From NCBI RefSeq assembly GCF_002934265.1, contig NZ_PTIX01000001.1, positions 248,001 to 312,000 of the forward strand: a stretch of 64,000 nucleotides of DNA, given 5' to 3'. The translations under genes were made by a program, and so were the position numbers. Positions 9,460-18,008 of the stretch are shown here, piece after piece. The notes beneath the pieces were generated by a model. The model was not told the origin of the DNA. It saw nothing but the letters and a program-made list of their open reading frames with translations, and did not search any database. The stretch comes from Actinokineospora auranticolor. GTDB lineage: Bacteria; Actinomycetota; Actinomycetes; Mycobacteriales; Pseudonocardiaceae. Positions within the stretch are counted from its first letter, which is position 1; every line of letters starts with the position of its first letter.

Positions 9460-11382
9460 ATGCGGGCGAAGTTCAGACCCGGGGCTTGGTTAACCGTGAC
9501 GGCGCTGGTGGCCGGTGCGACGGTGGGGGTCGCGCCACCGGCCATGGCGGAGGTGGTGGGCGCGGGTACGCCCGGCGCCGTCGCGGGTAGTTACATCGCG
9601 GTGTTCAAGGACGGGGTGGCGGCGGACTCGGACCGCTTGGCGCGCAAGTACTCCGGGACCGTCACCCACCGGTACGACCACGCGCTGCGCGGGTTCGCCG
9701 CGAAGCTGGACGAGCGGTCGGCGCGGCGGCTGGCCGCGGACCCGGCGGTGGCGTACGTGCAGCAGAACCGGGTGGTGCGCAAGGCCGACGAGCAGGACCG
9801 GCCGTCGTCGTGGGGGCTGGACCGGATCGACCAGCGTTTCGGCCCGCTGGACCACACGTACCACTACTCCACCAAGGCCACCGGCGTCACCGCCTACGTC
9901 GTCGACACCGGCATCCGGATCACCCACGACGACTTCGGCGGGCGGGCGGTCTGGGGCACCAACACCATCGGCGACGGCAAGGACGAGGACTGCGACGGCC
10001 ACGGCACGCACGTCTCGGGCACCATCGGCGGCACCGAGTACGGCGTGGCCAAGGGTGTGAAGCTGGTCGCGGTCAAGGTCCTCGACTGCGACGGCTCGGG
10101 CACCAGCGAGAGCGTGGCGGCCGGGCTGGACTGGGTGGCGGCCAACCACGTCTCCGGCCCGGCGGTGGCGAACATGAGCCTCGGCGGGGACGCGCCGGAC
10201 CTGGTGATGGAGAACGCGGTCAAGCGGGTCATCGCCGACGGCGTGCTGGTGGCGGTCGCGGCGGGCAACCAGGACGAGGACGCCTGCCGGCATTCACCCG
10301 CGCTGGTGCCGGAGGCGTTGACTGTGGGCGCGGTGAACGACGGCGACCAGCGCTCGTCGTTCTCCAACTACGGGTCCTGTGTGGACCTGTTCGCGCCGGG
10401 GGAGTACATCTGGTCGGCCAGTTCGGGCTACAACCAGGACTTCGACCTGCTCAGCGGCACGTCGATGGCGACCCCGCACGTGACGGGCGCGGCGGCGCTG
10501 CTGCTGGCCCGCGACCCCGGGCTGACGCCCGCGCAGCTCTCCGCCGGGATGCTGATCGACGCGACCAAGGACGTGGTGACCGACCCGCAGGGGTCGCCGA
10601 ACCGGCTGCTGGTCGTCAACACCGGGTACCGGCCGGGGTACCCGTTCGTCAACGACCCCGGGGTGCGGGCGGGTCGCGTGGGGACGCCGATGAGCACGCA
10701 GCTGTCGGTGGTCGGCGGCACGGCGCCGTACACGTGGACGACGACCGCGCTGCCGCCCGGTCTGACGCTGAACGCGACTACCGGGCTGATCTCGGGGACC
10801 CCGACCACGACCGTGGTCAACCGGTCGGTGAGCGTGACAGCCAAGGACAAGAACAACCGCACGGGTGCGGTGACGTTCCGGATGTTCACCACGCCGCCGG
10901 GGTGGCAGTGCTCGTCGAAGGGGCAGAAGTTCCGCAACCCCGGGTTCGAGGACGGCCGCGAGGTCGGCAACGGCTGGGACAAGAGCCGGACCCTGCTGAT
11001 CACCACGAGCTCCGGCGACGACAAGCCCCGCACGGGCACCTGGGCGGCGTACTTCGCCGGGGCGGGTTTCTCGTGGGACGACTCGCTGTCGCAGGAGGTC
11101 GCGATCCCGGCGGACTGCCCGTACACCACGTTCTCGTTCTGGGTGCGCACCACGACCGCGGAACCCGCGTCGTCGGGCCCGGTCGACACCCTCACGGTCA
11201 CCGCGGGCACCAAGCGGCTCGCCGTGATCTCGAACCTGGACGGCAAACCGGGGTGGGTGCAGCGCACCTACGACGTCGGCTCGATGGCCGGGCAGACGGT
11301 GCGGTTCTCGTTCTACAGCGGTGAGAACGACGGCGGCCCCACCGCGTTCGACCTCGACGACACGGCGTTGAACGTCAGCTAA
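9460..11382 (+). CDS. Secreted subtilisin-like serine protease (S8) with propeptide and C-terminal domains
   Basis: 640 residues. A signal peptide (MRAKFRPG... AMAEV, cleavage near residue 30), an inhibitor-I9 propeptide (AGSYIAVFKDGV to ~112), and the catalytic domain with Asp149 (AYVVDTGIRITHDDF), His181 (DCDGHGTHVSGT) and Ser335 (SGTSMATPHVTGAAALL). After ~395 come a putative Ig-like domain (YTWTTTALPPGLTLNATTG) and a jelly-roll-like C-terminal domain beginning WQCSSKGQKFRNPGFEDG. The frame is open far upstream, but the ATG at 9460 gives a perfect signal peptide and has GGGAGG ahead. Exported, autoprocessed extracellular protease; the stop overlaps the convergent exonuclease gene by 4 bp. 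Confidence 0.94.
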   Translation: MRAKFRPGAWLTVTALVAGATVGVAPPAMAEVVGAGTPGAVAGSYIAVFKDGVAADSDRLARKYSGTVTHRYDHALRGFAAKLDERSARRLAADPAVAYVQQNRVVRKADEQDRPSSWGLDRIDQRFGPLDHTYHYSTKATGVTAYVVDTGIRITHDDFGGRAVWGTNTIGDGKDEDCDGHGTHVSGTIGGTEYGVAKGVKLVAVKVLDCDGSGTSESVAAGLDWVAANHVSGPAVANMSLGGDAPDLVMENAVKRVIADGVLVAVAAGNQDEDACRHSPALVPEALTVGAVNDGDQRSSFSNYGSCVDLFAPGEYIWSASSGYNQDFDLLSGTSMATPHVTGAAALLLARDPGLTPAQLSAGMLIDATKDVVTDPQGSPNRLLVVNTGYRPGYPFVNDPGVRAGRVGTPMSTQLSVVGGTAPYTWTTTALPPGLTLNATTGLISGTPTTTVVNRSVSVTAKDKNNRTGAVTFRMFTTPPGWQCSSKGQKFRNPGFEDGREVGNGWDKSRTLLITTSSGDDKPRTGTWAAYFAGAGFSWDDSLSQEVAIPADCPYTTFSFWVRTTTAEPASSGPVDTLTVTAGTKRLAVISNLDGKPGWVQRTYDVGSMAGQTVRFSFYSGENDGGPTAFDLDDTALNVS

Positions 11383-12305
11383 CCCAGGGCCTTGAGCAGC
11401 CGGTCCACGGCCGAGCCGAGGGCCCAGCGCTCCTGCAGGTGCCGCACGCGGTCGAGGTCGACGGCGTGCGGCACCTCGGGTGTCCCGGTCGCCTCGATCT
11501 CGATGTCCGTGGCCACCCGCACCACCAGCGGCGCCTTGGACAGGTAGTCGGCGTCGGCCTCGAAGGCCAGCCGCACCTTGGGCGGGACGTCCTTGGAGCC
11601 TGCCTGGGCGGCCTCGACGAGGGCGGCGAGGGAACCGAACTTGGTGATGAGCTTGGCGGCGGTCTTCTCGCCGATGCCGGTGATGCCGGGCAGGCCGTCG
11701 GACGGGTCGCCGCGCAGGACGGCCATGTCGGCGTAGGCGAGCCCCTCGGCGGGCAGCCCGTAGCGGTCGGCCAGTTCCTGGGGCCCGACCACCTCGGCCT
11801 TGGCCCACCCGCGCCCGACGTAGACCACCCGCACGGCCGTCGGCTCGTCGCGGACGCACTGGAACAGGTCGCGGTCGCCGGTGACGATCTCGACGGCCGC
11901 CCCGGCCTCGCGGTGGGCGAGGGTGCCGATGACGTCGTCGGCCTCGTAACCCCGCGCCTGGGCCGTCGCGATGCCGAGGGCGTCGAGCAGGTCGAGGATG
12001 ATCGGCACCTGCGGGGTCAACGTGTCCGGCACGACCTCGACATCACCCGCGGGCGCCTCCTCGGCCACCCGCTGCGCCTTGTAGCTGGGGATCGCCTCAA
12101 CCCGGAACGCGGGCCGCCAGTCCGCGTCCAGACAGGCCACCAACCGCCCGGGCCGCCGGTCGGCGAGGATCTGCGCGATCATCCCCGCGAACCCCCGAAC
12201 CGCGTTGACGGGCACACCGTCGGGCGAGGTCATCGACTCGGGCAGCGCGAAGAACGACCGGAAGTAGAGACTGGCCGAGTCCAGGAGCACAAGTGGTCCA
12301 CTCAC
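11379..12305 (-). CDS. 5'-3' exonuclease (FEN/PolA N-terminal type)
   Basis: 308 residues matching the stand-alone 5'-3' exonuclease equivalent to the N-terminal domain of DNA polymerase I. Metal ligands and motifs are visible: LVLLDSASLYFRSFFALPES, CLDADWRPAFRVEAIPSYKA, GYEADDVIGTLAHRE, IVTGDRDLFQCV, DMAVLRGDPSDGLPGITGIG and the helix-hairpin-helix GEKTAAKLITKFGSL. It would remove RNA primers and flaps. The GTG at 12305 (VSGPLVLLDS) is chosen over longer in-frame starts because homologues begin here and GGGAGG precedes it. Convergent with the protease gene. Confidence 0.93.
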   Translation of the reverse strand: MSGPLVLLDSASLYFRSFFALPESMTSPDGVPVNAVRGFAGMIAQILADRRPGRLVACLDADWRPAFRVEAIPSYKAQRVAEEAPAGDVEVVPDTLTPQVPIILDLLDALGIATAQARGYEADDVIGTLAHREAGAAVEIVTGDRDLFQCVRDEPTAVRVVYVGRGWAKAEVVGPQELADRYGLPAEGLAYADMAVLRGDPSDGLPGITGIGEKTAAKLITKFGSLAALVEAAQAGSKDVPPKVRLAFEADADYLSKAPLVVRVATDIEIEATGTPEVPHAVDLDRVRHLQERWALGSAVDRLLKALG

Positions 12306-12468
12306 AACAGTGAGCCTCCCACACCCCTCCGACAGCCCCCACCAGCCACGCCGCCCCGGACGGGCCACGGTGCGCCGGCCGGAATTCGTCGGCGAGCGGT
12401 CATGGGCGTCGCGCGTGGTCACCCGGCGCGTCTCCCCGGTGTCAGGGCAACGCACCAGCGGAGGCGTC

Positions 12469-13218
12469 ATGACCGACGAAGTGGCATCCAGTGGCTCTGC
12501 CGGGGGTTCACCGAAATCGGAGCCAGATCGCCCACCCGTCAACTTCTCCCCGCTCGGTCTTGTCGGAGGTATCGCCAGTACCGTGTCCCTGCTGGCGAAC
12601 TCGCTGGCCAATTCGGTTGTCGCGTTGCTCATTTCGCTGGTGGTGGTGTTCGCGTCGCTCTTCGCGCTTCTACATCTCTACCGGCGCGACCCGGCGCACT
12701 ACACGAGTTCGTGGCGAAACGTCTGGCGGGTGGTGCTGGACCTGGGGCTGGTCGCGACCACCCTCAGCACCACCCTGCTGGTGACGGCTCAGCCCGCCAC
12801 CTCGTCCGGCGCGTCGAGCCGGGCAACGGCGACCGGAATCGTCGCTCCTGCGGACGGTCAGGCGGTCGGCAGGTGTGTCGGTGTGCTGGCGAATGCCATT
12901 CCGAAGGCGGGCGAGAAGATCGCGTTCGGAGTGGGGATGATGCGTCCAGACGGCATCTTCCACTACATTTCCCGGGAAGCGATTGCGGAGGGCGGCCAAT
13001 GGAAGACCGGTGCCCCTCTCGTGCTGGGGACATCGGCGGACGAGGCTGCCTACGTCCTGTTGTACGTGTATTCCATCCCCGGCGACCGCCGGATTTCGGA
13101 CTTCGTGTCCCACGGCGAGCCCGAGGCGCTCAGCGTGGAGCGTCTCCGGGCGGAACGCGTGACGCCCCTCGCGAAGGTGGTCGTGCACCGCCTCGGCGAC
13201 GGCACCGGCTGCTCCTAG
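12469..13218 (+). CDS. Hypothetical membrane protein with two transmembrane segments
   Basis: 249 residues, ATG preceded by GGAGG. A hydrophilic N-terminus (1-35), two transmembrane helices (~45-72, VALLISLVVVFASLFALLHL, and ~88-106, LVATTLSTTLLVTAQ), then an extracytoplasmic region of ~140 residues starting GIVAPADGQAVGRCVGVLAN, which reads like a small beta-rich domain with Cys residues (C139 region and C-terminal C). No named family recognised. Divergent from the exonuclease gene. Codon use is somewhat less GC-biased than its neighbours, so it may be an accessory gene. Function unknown. Confidence 0.7.
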   Translation: MTDEVASSGSAGGSPKSEPDRPPVNFSPLGLVGGIASTVSLLANSLANSVVALLISLVVVFASLFALLHLYRRDPAHYTSSWRNVWRVVLDLGLVATTLSTTLLVTAQPATSSGASSRATATGIVAPADGQAVGRCVGVLANAIPKAGEKIAFGVGMMRPDGIFHYISREAIAEGGQWKTGAPLVLGTSADEAAYVLLYVYSIPGDRRISDFVSHGEPEALSVERLRAERVTPLAKVVVHRLGDGTGCS

Positions 13219-13479
13219 TCCCTGCCGGGAGCGGGCCTCTGCGGACGCGGTGTCCGTGGTCGGTGGGCCTTGTCGCTGCTTTTGCGGCTCAAGGACGGGG
13301 TGGGGGCTCGTCCGAACGGCCGTGGCTGGTGGGACTTGTGGGCTTGGTGGGGTGTGGGTGGGTGATTTGCTCGGGTTGACGGCCGGGAACCGGGGGTGGT
13401 CCGGCAGTTGTCCTTGATCGTGCCTGCCGGGTTTGGTCTGTTGGACCCCGGACGCTTTTCGTTGCGGCAAGGGGGAGTG

Positions 13480-14694
13480 GTGAGTCGGGGTCCGCTGATT
13501 GCCTTGCTCAGCGCCAATGCGCTGTCGTTGTGCGGGTCCGCCATGTCGGTGCTGGCGGTCCCGTGGTTCGTTTTGCAGACCACCGGCAGCGCCGCGAAAA
13601 CCGGGTTGGTCGCCGGGGTCGAGATGGCGGGCACGGCCGCGGCCGCGCTCCTGGGCGCCCCCTTGGTCGACCGGCTCGGGCGCCGGGTGAGCTCGGCGCT
13701 CTCCGACCTCTGCGGCGCGGCCGCGGTCGGCGCCATCCCGTTGCTGTGGGCCACCGTCGGCCTGCCGTTCGGCGTGCTGCTCCTGCTGACCGCACTCGTC
13801 GGTCTGCTCACCTCACCCGGCACCATGGCCCGCGCGTCGATGATGCCCGCGCTCGTCGCCCGCGCGGGCATCCCCGCCGAACGCGGGGCGGGCGCCTACG
13901 ACGGCGCCTCCAGGGGCGCCCGGATGCTCGGCGCGCCACTGGCGGGCGTGCTCATCGCGGGCTTCGGCCCGGGTGCGGTCCTGATCATCGACGCGACGAC
14001 CTTCGTGCTCTCCGCCGTCCTGGTCGCCGCCCTCGTGCCCTCCTCGCCGGGTGGCCGCGCCGCCACCGGGTACCTGCACCGGTTGCGCGGCGGACTCGAC
14101 TACCTGCGCGACGACCGCCTCATGCGGGCCATCCTGTGGCTGCTGGTCCTGCTCAACCTGCTCGACGCCGCCTGGATGTCGGTGCTGCTGCCCGTCTACG
14201 CCCAGCAGGTCTTCGACAGCAGCGTCGCGCTCGGCCTCATGCTCGGCTTCTTCGCCGCGGGCGGGCTGGCGGGCACCGTCGCGTTCGCCTGGATCGGCGC
14301 CCGGCTGCCCCGCAGGCAGACGTTCCTGCTGGCCTTCCTGATCAGCGGCGCGCCCCGGTTCGCCGTCCTCGCCGTGCAGACCAGCCTGGCCACCCACCTG
14401 GTCGTGCTGACCCTGTGCGGAGTGGCGGTCGGCGCGCTCAACCCGATCCTGTCGGTCACCCAGTACGAACGCGTCCCCGACGAGATGCGCCCCATGGCCA
14501 TCGGCGTCCTCAACGCCGGTGCCCTCGGCGGGATCCCCGCGGGCGCCCTGCTCGGCGGACTCGCCGTGGAGACCGTCGGCGCCTACTCGACCGCCGCCGC
14601 CATCGGCGTGCTGTACCTGGTCATCACCGCGATCCCGTTCGTCCTCCCGGTCTGGCGCGGGCTGGACCGCGCCGCGGTCCCGGCGTCGGCGTGA
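13480..14694 (+). CDS. MFS transporter (MFS_3/enterobactin-exporter-like)
   Basis: 404 residues with about 12 hydrophobic helices and the intracellular loop VDRLGRRVSSALSDL characteristic of MFS; the arrangement and the central loop GYLHRLRGGLDYLRDDRLMRA fit the MFS_3 group of drug or siderophore exporters. The GTG at 13480 (VSRGPLIALLSANALSL) follows GGGGGAG; a longer in-frame start would add a non-hydrophobic leader. Substrate unknown; no biosynthetic genes or regulator next to it. Ends in a strong terminator. Confidence 0.85.
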   Translation: MSRGPLIALLSANALSLCGSAMSVLAVPWFVLQTTGSAAKTGLVAGVEMAGTAAAALLGAPLVDRLGRRVSSALSDLCGAAAVGAIPLLWATVGLPFGVLLLLTALVGLLTSPGTMARASMMPALVARAGIPAERGAGAYDGASRGARMLGAPLAGVLIAGFGPGAVLIIDATTFVLSAVLVAALVPSSPGGRAATGYLHRLRGGLDYLRDDRLMRAILWLLVLLNLLDAAWMSVLLPVYAQQVFDSSVALGLMLGFFAAGGLAGTVAFAWIGARLPRRQTFLLAFLISGAPRFAVLAVQTSLATHLVVLTLCGVAVGALNPILSVTQYERVPDEMRPMAIGVLNAGALGGIPAGALLGGLAVETVGAYSTAAAIGVLYLVITAIPFVLPVWRGLDRAAVPASA

Positions 14695-14696
14695 GC

Positions 14697-14727
14697 GGGA
14701 CAACGCGCCCGGGGGGCGCGTTGTCCC
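14697..14727. terminator. Perfect 14-bp stem-loop terminator
   Basis: GGGACAACGCGCCC pairs perfectly with 14714-14727 across a 3-nt GGG loop. It lies 2 bp after the MFS stop and 8 bp before the 3' end of the convergent secreted repeat protein, so it probably serves both strands. Confidence 0.85.
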
Positions 14728-14735
14728 TTGTGGAG

Positions 14736-15641
14736 CTAGCGGAAGGCGACGGGGACGTCGCCCTGTAGACCCCACTGGGTCGACGAGGTGGTGCCGGAGG
14801 CGCTGTCCTTGACGTACCAGACGCCGTTGGACGGCCGCCAGACCGTGTAGTCGTCGCGGGCGTCGTCGGTGAAGTCACCGGAGACCGGGACGTCGCCCGC
14901 GAGGCCCCACTGCGTGGCGGTGGTGTTGCCGGTGGCGCTGTCGTAGACGTACCAGACGCCGTTGGAGGGTCGCCAGACGGTGAAGTCGGCGCGGCCGTCG
15001 CCGGTGTGGTCGCCGGGGACGGGGATGTCGCCGACCAGGCCCCACTGGGTGGCGGTGGTGGCGCCGGTGACGGCGTCCTTGACGTACCAGGTGCCGTTGC
15101 TCGGGCGCCAGACCACGTAGTCGGTGGCGCCGTCGCCGTTGACGTCCTCCGCGGCGGGCACGTCGCCGCCGGTGCCCCACTGGGTCGACGACGTGGCGCC
15201 GGTGACGCTGTTCTTCACGTACCAGACCCCGTTGGAGGGTCGCCAGACCGTGTAGTCGCCGCGCCCGTCGTTGGTGTAGTCGCCCGCGGCGGGCACGTCG
15301 CCGCCCAGGCCCCACTGGGTGGCCGAGGTGACGCCGGTGATCCGGTTCTTCACGTACCAGACGCCGTTGCTGGGCCGCCAGACCGTGTAGTCGCTGCGGC
15401 CGTCGCCGGTGTAGTCGCCGCTGACCGGGACGTCACCCGCCAGCCCCCACTGGCTCGACGCGGTCACCCCCGACTGGGTGCGGCGGTACCAGGTGCCGTT
15501 GGACGGCCGCCACACCACGAAGTCGTTCTGCACGGCCGTCGTGCCGACCTCTTCCGCCGCCGCGGGCGCGCCCGTCAGCGCCACCGCGCCCGCCACGAGG
15601 GCCAGCGCGCCCGCCACCGAGATGGATCTGAGTCGTCTCAT
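14736..15641 (-). CDS. Secreted tandem-repeat protein (FG-GAP/VCBS-like propeller)
   Basis: 301 residues. An Ala-rich signal peptide (MRRLRSISVAGALALVAGAV...APAAAEE, cleavage ~31) is followed by six near-identical units of ~45 residues, each VWRPSNGxWYVKxxxTGxT, QWGLxGDVPxxGDYTxDGR; the last is truncated. The D-x-T-x-D-G-R-x-D element resembles the calcium-binding loops of FG-GAP/integrin-type beta-propeller blades, so a six-bladed secreted propeller is likely. ATG 15641 is chosen because the signal peptide starts there with GGAGAG upstream. No enzymatic domain is present; a surface or adhesion role is inferred only. Confidence 0.85.
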   Translation of the reverse strand: MRRLRSISVAGALALVAGAVALTGAPAAAEEVGTTAVQNDFVVWRPSNGTWYRRTQSGVTASSQWGLAGDVPVSGDYTGDGRSDYTVWRPSNGVWYVKNRITGVTSATQWGLGGDVPAAGDYTNDGRGDYTVWRPSNGVWYVKNSVTGATSSTQWGTGGDVPAAEDVNGDGATDYVVWRPSNGTWYVKDAVTGATTATQWGLVGDIPVPGDHTGDGRADFTVWRPSNGVWYVYDSATGNTTATQWGLAGDVPVSGDFTDDARDDYTVWRPSNGVWYVKDSASGTTSSTQWGLQGDVPVAFR

Positions 15642-16089
15642 TTCTCGCTCTCCGTGCTTATCGCCGGATGTCCGGTGAATCCGGACGGCACGAAGATAGG
15701 GGCGCGGGAGTCTCGGTGGGCCACGGTCGAAATGCCCTAACACCACCGTGTCCGCTGATTCCCCCGAATATCGCAGCGGTGGCGCACACCCTGTTCCCGG
15801 TCGCTGCCTCAACCGGGTGGGGTGGGCGGCCGTCCGTGATGCGGTGTCTTTCCTCCCTGGTGGGCGGATTTGATCACCCACTGTGGACTCTTGATCGGCT
15901 CCCGTGATCCGCTCACCGGTCCTTTCCTTGGGGATTCCGCAATTGTTGCGGTGACGGAGATACTCCGCGATCGGGTCGATTAGGCGGAATCCCGCCCGCC
16001 TAAAGGGTCGTGCGCTATTTTGCCCCTATCGCCGAATGTGACACCGCTCCACTGTGAATTCCCGTTTTCCGCGACGAGAGGAACACCCG
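15642..16089. other. Divergent intergenic region, no gene seen
   Basis: 448 bp between two divergently transcribed secreted-protein genes; AT content is higher than the surroundings and no coding frame stands out. It must hold both promoters. An inverted AGGCGG/CCGCCT pair is present near 15983-16002, but I cannot tie it to a regulator. Confidence 0.5.
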
Positions 16090-16944
16090 GTGCGACTCCC
16101 CGCCAAGACGTATCTCCCGGCCGCGCTCGGACTGGTCGGGGTGACCCTGCTGGCCCTGCTGGTGCCGTCCGCCACCGCCGACCCCCGCGCCACGGGCGCG
16201 GCCGACCTCGCCGCGAGCACCCCGAGCCCCGGCAACCCCGACCCGACGGTCCCCACCACGTCGAACCCCACATCGACCTGGATCCCCAACACCACGTGGG
16301 CACCCAACCCGCCGTGCACCACTACGACCACCCCGACCCCGCCGCCGCAATCCGGCCCGACCGGCCCCCGCCCGACAGCTCCCACGCTGCCGCCGACGAC
16401 CCCCACCGCGCCCACGCTGCCCCCGTCAACCCCGACCTTGCCGCCGTCGACCCCCACCCTGTCGACGACCACCCCGCAGTCACCGACGGTAACCAGCGTC
16501 CCCCACCCGCCGGGTGAGAACATCGCCCGCGGCGGCTACGCGGCCGCCTCCTCGAGCTTCCCCGGCTACCAGCCCGCCCGCGTCAACGACGGCAACACCG
16601 ACACCGCCCTCAGCTGCCTCACCAGCTGGACCAACGACGCCGCCCAACCCGTCACCGACTTCCCCGCCTGGGTCTCCGTCCGCTGGTTGTCCCGCCGGTC
16701 GGTGAGCCGTGTCGTGCTCTGGACCACGGTCAGCTACGAGCTGCGAGACTTCGACGTGCAGGTCCTGAACCCGAGCGAGACCTGGTGGGACACCGTCGCC
16801 ACGTACAACTACAACCGGGCGACCCTGCTCACGGTCCGGTTCACGGCCCGCGAAACCCGCGGCGTCCGCGTCCTCGCCAAGGTGGGCCCCTCCCACCAGC
16901 CCGCCTTCGCTCGGATCAACGAGATCCAGGTCTTCAGCCGCTGA
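16090..16944 (+). CDS. Secreted protein with Thr/Pro-rich linker and discoidin-like (F5/8 type C) domain
   Basis: 284 residues. N-terminal signal peptide or anchor (YLPAALGLVGVTLLALLVPSA, ending near ADPRA ~35), a long Thr/Pro/Ser linker (~40-150) and a C-terminal ~130-residue domain with GENIARGGYAAASSSFPGY, VNDGNTDTALSCLTSW, WVSVRWLSRRSVSRVVLWT and INEIQVFSR, the pattern of discoidin/F5-8C carbohydrate-binding modules. GTG 16090 is preferred to an upstream ATG because GAGAGG lies 8 nt before it. Likely binds polysaccharide outside the cell; no catalytic domain. Followed by a clear terminator. Confidence 0.8.
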   Translation: MRLPAKTYLPAALGLVGVTLLALLVPSATADPRATGAADLAASTPSPGNPDPTVPTTSNPTSTWIPNTTWAPNPPCTTTTTPTPPPQSGPTGPRPTAPTLPPTTPTAPTLPPSTPTLPPSTPTLSTTTPQSPTVTSVPHPPGENIARGGYAAASSSFPGYQPARVNDGNTDTALSCLTSWTNDAAQPVTDFPAWVSVRWLSRRSVSRVVLWTTVSYELRDFDVQVLNPSETWWDTVATYNYNRATLLTVRFTARETRGVRVLAKVGPSHQPAFARINEIQVFSR

Positions 16945-16951
16945 CCCCCGT

Positions 16952-16974
16952 GGCACCCGACCCCGTCGGGTGCC
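16952..16974 (+). terminator. Stem-loop terminator after the discoidin-like gene
   Basis: GGCACCCGAC pairs perfectly with 16965-16974 around a CCC loop, 8 bp after the stop codon. Confidence 0.75.
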
Positions 16975-17085
16975 GCTGTCCCACCGATCGACCAACGCCG
17001 GTTCCCGTGCCGAGGCCCGCTCGGTCGTGCCCCGGGTCCTTGGTTGGTTCGCTGGTGGCGGTTCACCCGTGCCCGGGCCTTCGAC

Positions 17086-17126
17086 CGTTGCCGGGCCGCG
17101 CACCTCTCGTGCGCGGCCCGGCAACG
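17086..17126 (-). terminator. 18-bp perfect hairpin terminator
   Basis: CGTTGCCGGGCCGCGCAC (17086-17103) pairs with 17109-17126 around a 5-nt CTCTC loop. It lies 5 bp beyond the 3' end of the minus-strand PLDc_N gene and so most likely ends that transcript. Confidence 0.85.
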
Positions 17127-17131
17127 ACCGT

Positions 17132-17506
17132 CTAGGCCTCGGGCGCGGTGTCGCCGCGGGCCTTGCGGCGCTGCTCCTCGGCACGCTCACGGCAGCGGCG
17201 CAGGAACTCCTCGTCGGACGCGGCGTCGGTGGCGGCGAAGCGGCCGGGCCGGTCGTACTCCGGGAAGGACGATGCCTGCCGTTCGTACGCGCCGCGCGAG
17301 CGGTACACCGTCGGGCGTTCGGTTTGCGGTCTGCCCGCGACGAGCCAGAGCACCGACCCGACCAGCGGCAGGATCAGCACGATCAACAACCAGCCTATCT
17401 TGGGCAGGTTCCTGGTCAGCCCCTCCGGTGTGGTGATCACGTCCACCAGGCAGAAGATCCACAGCCCCATGGTGAACAGGCCGAAAAGGCCCCCGAAGTA
17501 CAACAT
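17132..17506 (-). CDS. PLDc_N-domain small membrane protein
   Basis: 124 residues with two transmembrane helices (MLYFGGLFGLFTMGLWIFCL and KIGWLLIVLILPLVGSVLWL) and the motif VDVITTPEGLTRNLPKIGW, which is the PLDc_N (phospholipase D/cardiolipin synthase N-terminal) pattern. The rest is a charged tail (DEEFLRRCRERAEEQRRKA). Such proteins occur alone, without the HKD catalytic domains; their role is unknown. Good terminator downstream. Confidence 0.85.
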   Translation of the reverse strand: MLYFGGLFGLFTMGLWIFCLVDVITTPEGLTRNLPKIGWLLIVLILPLVGSVLWLVAGRPQTERPTVYRSRGAYERQASSFPEYDRPGRFAATDAASDEEFLRRCRERAEEQRRKARGDTAPEA

Positions 17507-17689
17507 CGAACATCACCCCCATGATGGATAGCGCGGCACATCGTAGGGCAGGCCCACGCACCCCCGGCCGGCGGTTGCCGGTCGGGAGCGGCCGAGGGGC
17601 TCTCCAGGTGCGCGCGGGTGCAATCGGCCGTTGTGGCCCGACTCTTGTGAGTACGAGCACAACCCCCCGGCGCACCCTTGGAGGCCACG

Positions 17690-17950
17690 ATGACCGAGAA
17701 CGAGATGTCCGCCCTGCGTGACGTGGCCGACCGCGCCGTCCTGTTCCACGCCGGCGTGTGCGGCGGGCCGACCGGCTACCTGTGGGCGTCCGCCGAGGGA
17801 AGCCCCGCGGGCCGATTGCCCCAGTGGGAGGCCGACGCCCTCACCCTCCTCGTCCGCCGCGGCCTCGTGCGCGTCGAGGCCAAGGCCGGTGCCACCCGCC
17901 CGGACCCGGTCCGCCTCACGCCGACCGGCGCCCGCCTGTTCGCCGCCTGA
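17690..17950 (+). CDS. Small hypothetical protein, possible winged-helix-like
   Basis: 86 residues, ATG preceded by TTGGAGGCC. The second half (EADALTLLVRRGLVRVEAKA...VRLTPTGARLF) looks like the recognition helix, wing and closing strand of a truncated winged-helix (MarR/DUF-type 'LT..G' ending). Such small proteins are common in Pseudonocardiaceae; DNA binding is possible but unproven. Flanked downstream by a strong hairpin. Confidence 0.6.
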   Translation: MTENEMSALRDVADRAVLFHAGVCGGPTGYLWASAEGSPAGRLPQWEADALTLLVRRGLVRVEAKAGATRPDPVRLTPTGARLFAA

Positions 17951-17955
17951 GACCC

Positions 17956-18008
17956 ACCGTCGGGCCGGTGCCCCTCGCGTCGGGGGCGAGGCGCACCGGC
18001 CCGACGGT
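17956..18008 (+). terminator. Long stem-loop terminator
   Basis: ACCGTCGGGCCGGTGC (17956-17971) pairs perfectly with 17993-18008, with an inner 6-bp stem (17973-17978 with 17986-17991). It follows the 86-residue gene by 6 bp. Confidence 0.8.

Noticed and set aside
14736-15641. Regular repeats that might be a CRISPR array
   Set aside because: The ~135-bp period is a multiple of three, and all units translate into the same 45-residue protein repeat; no spacer structure.
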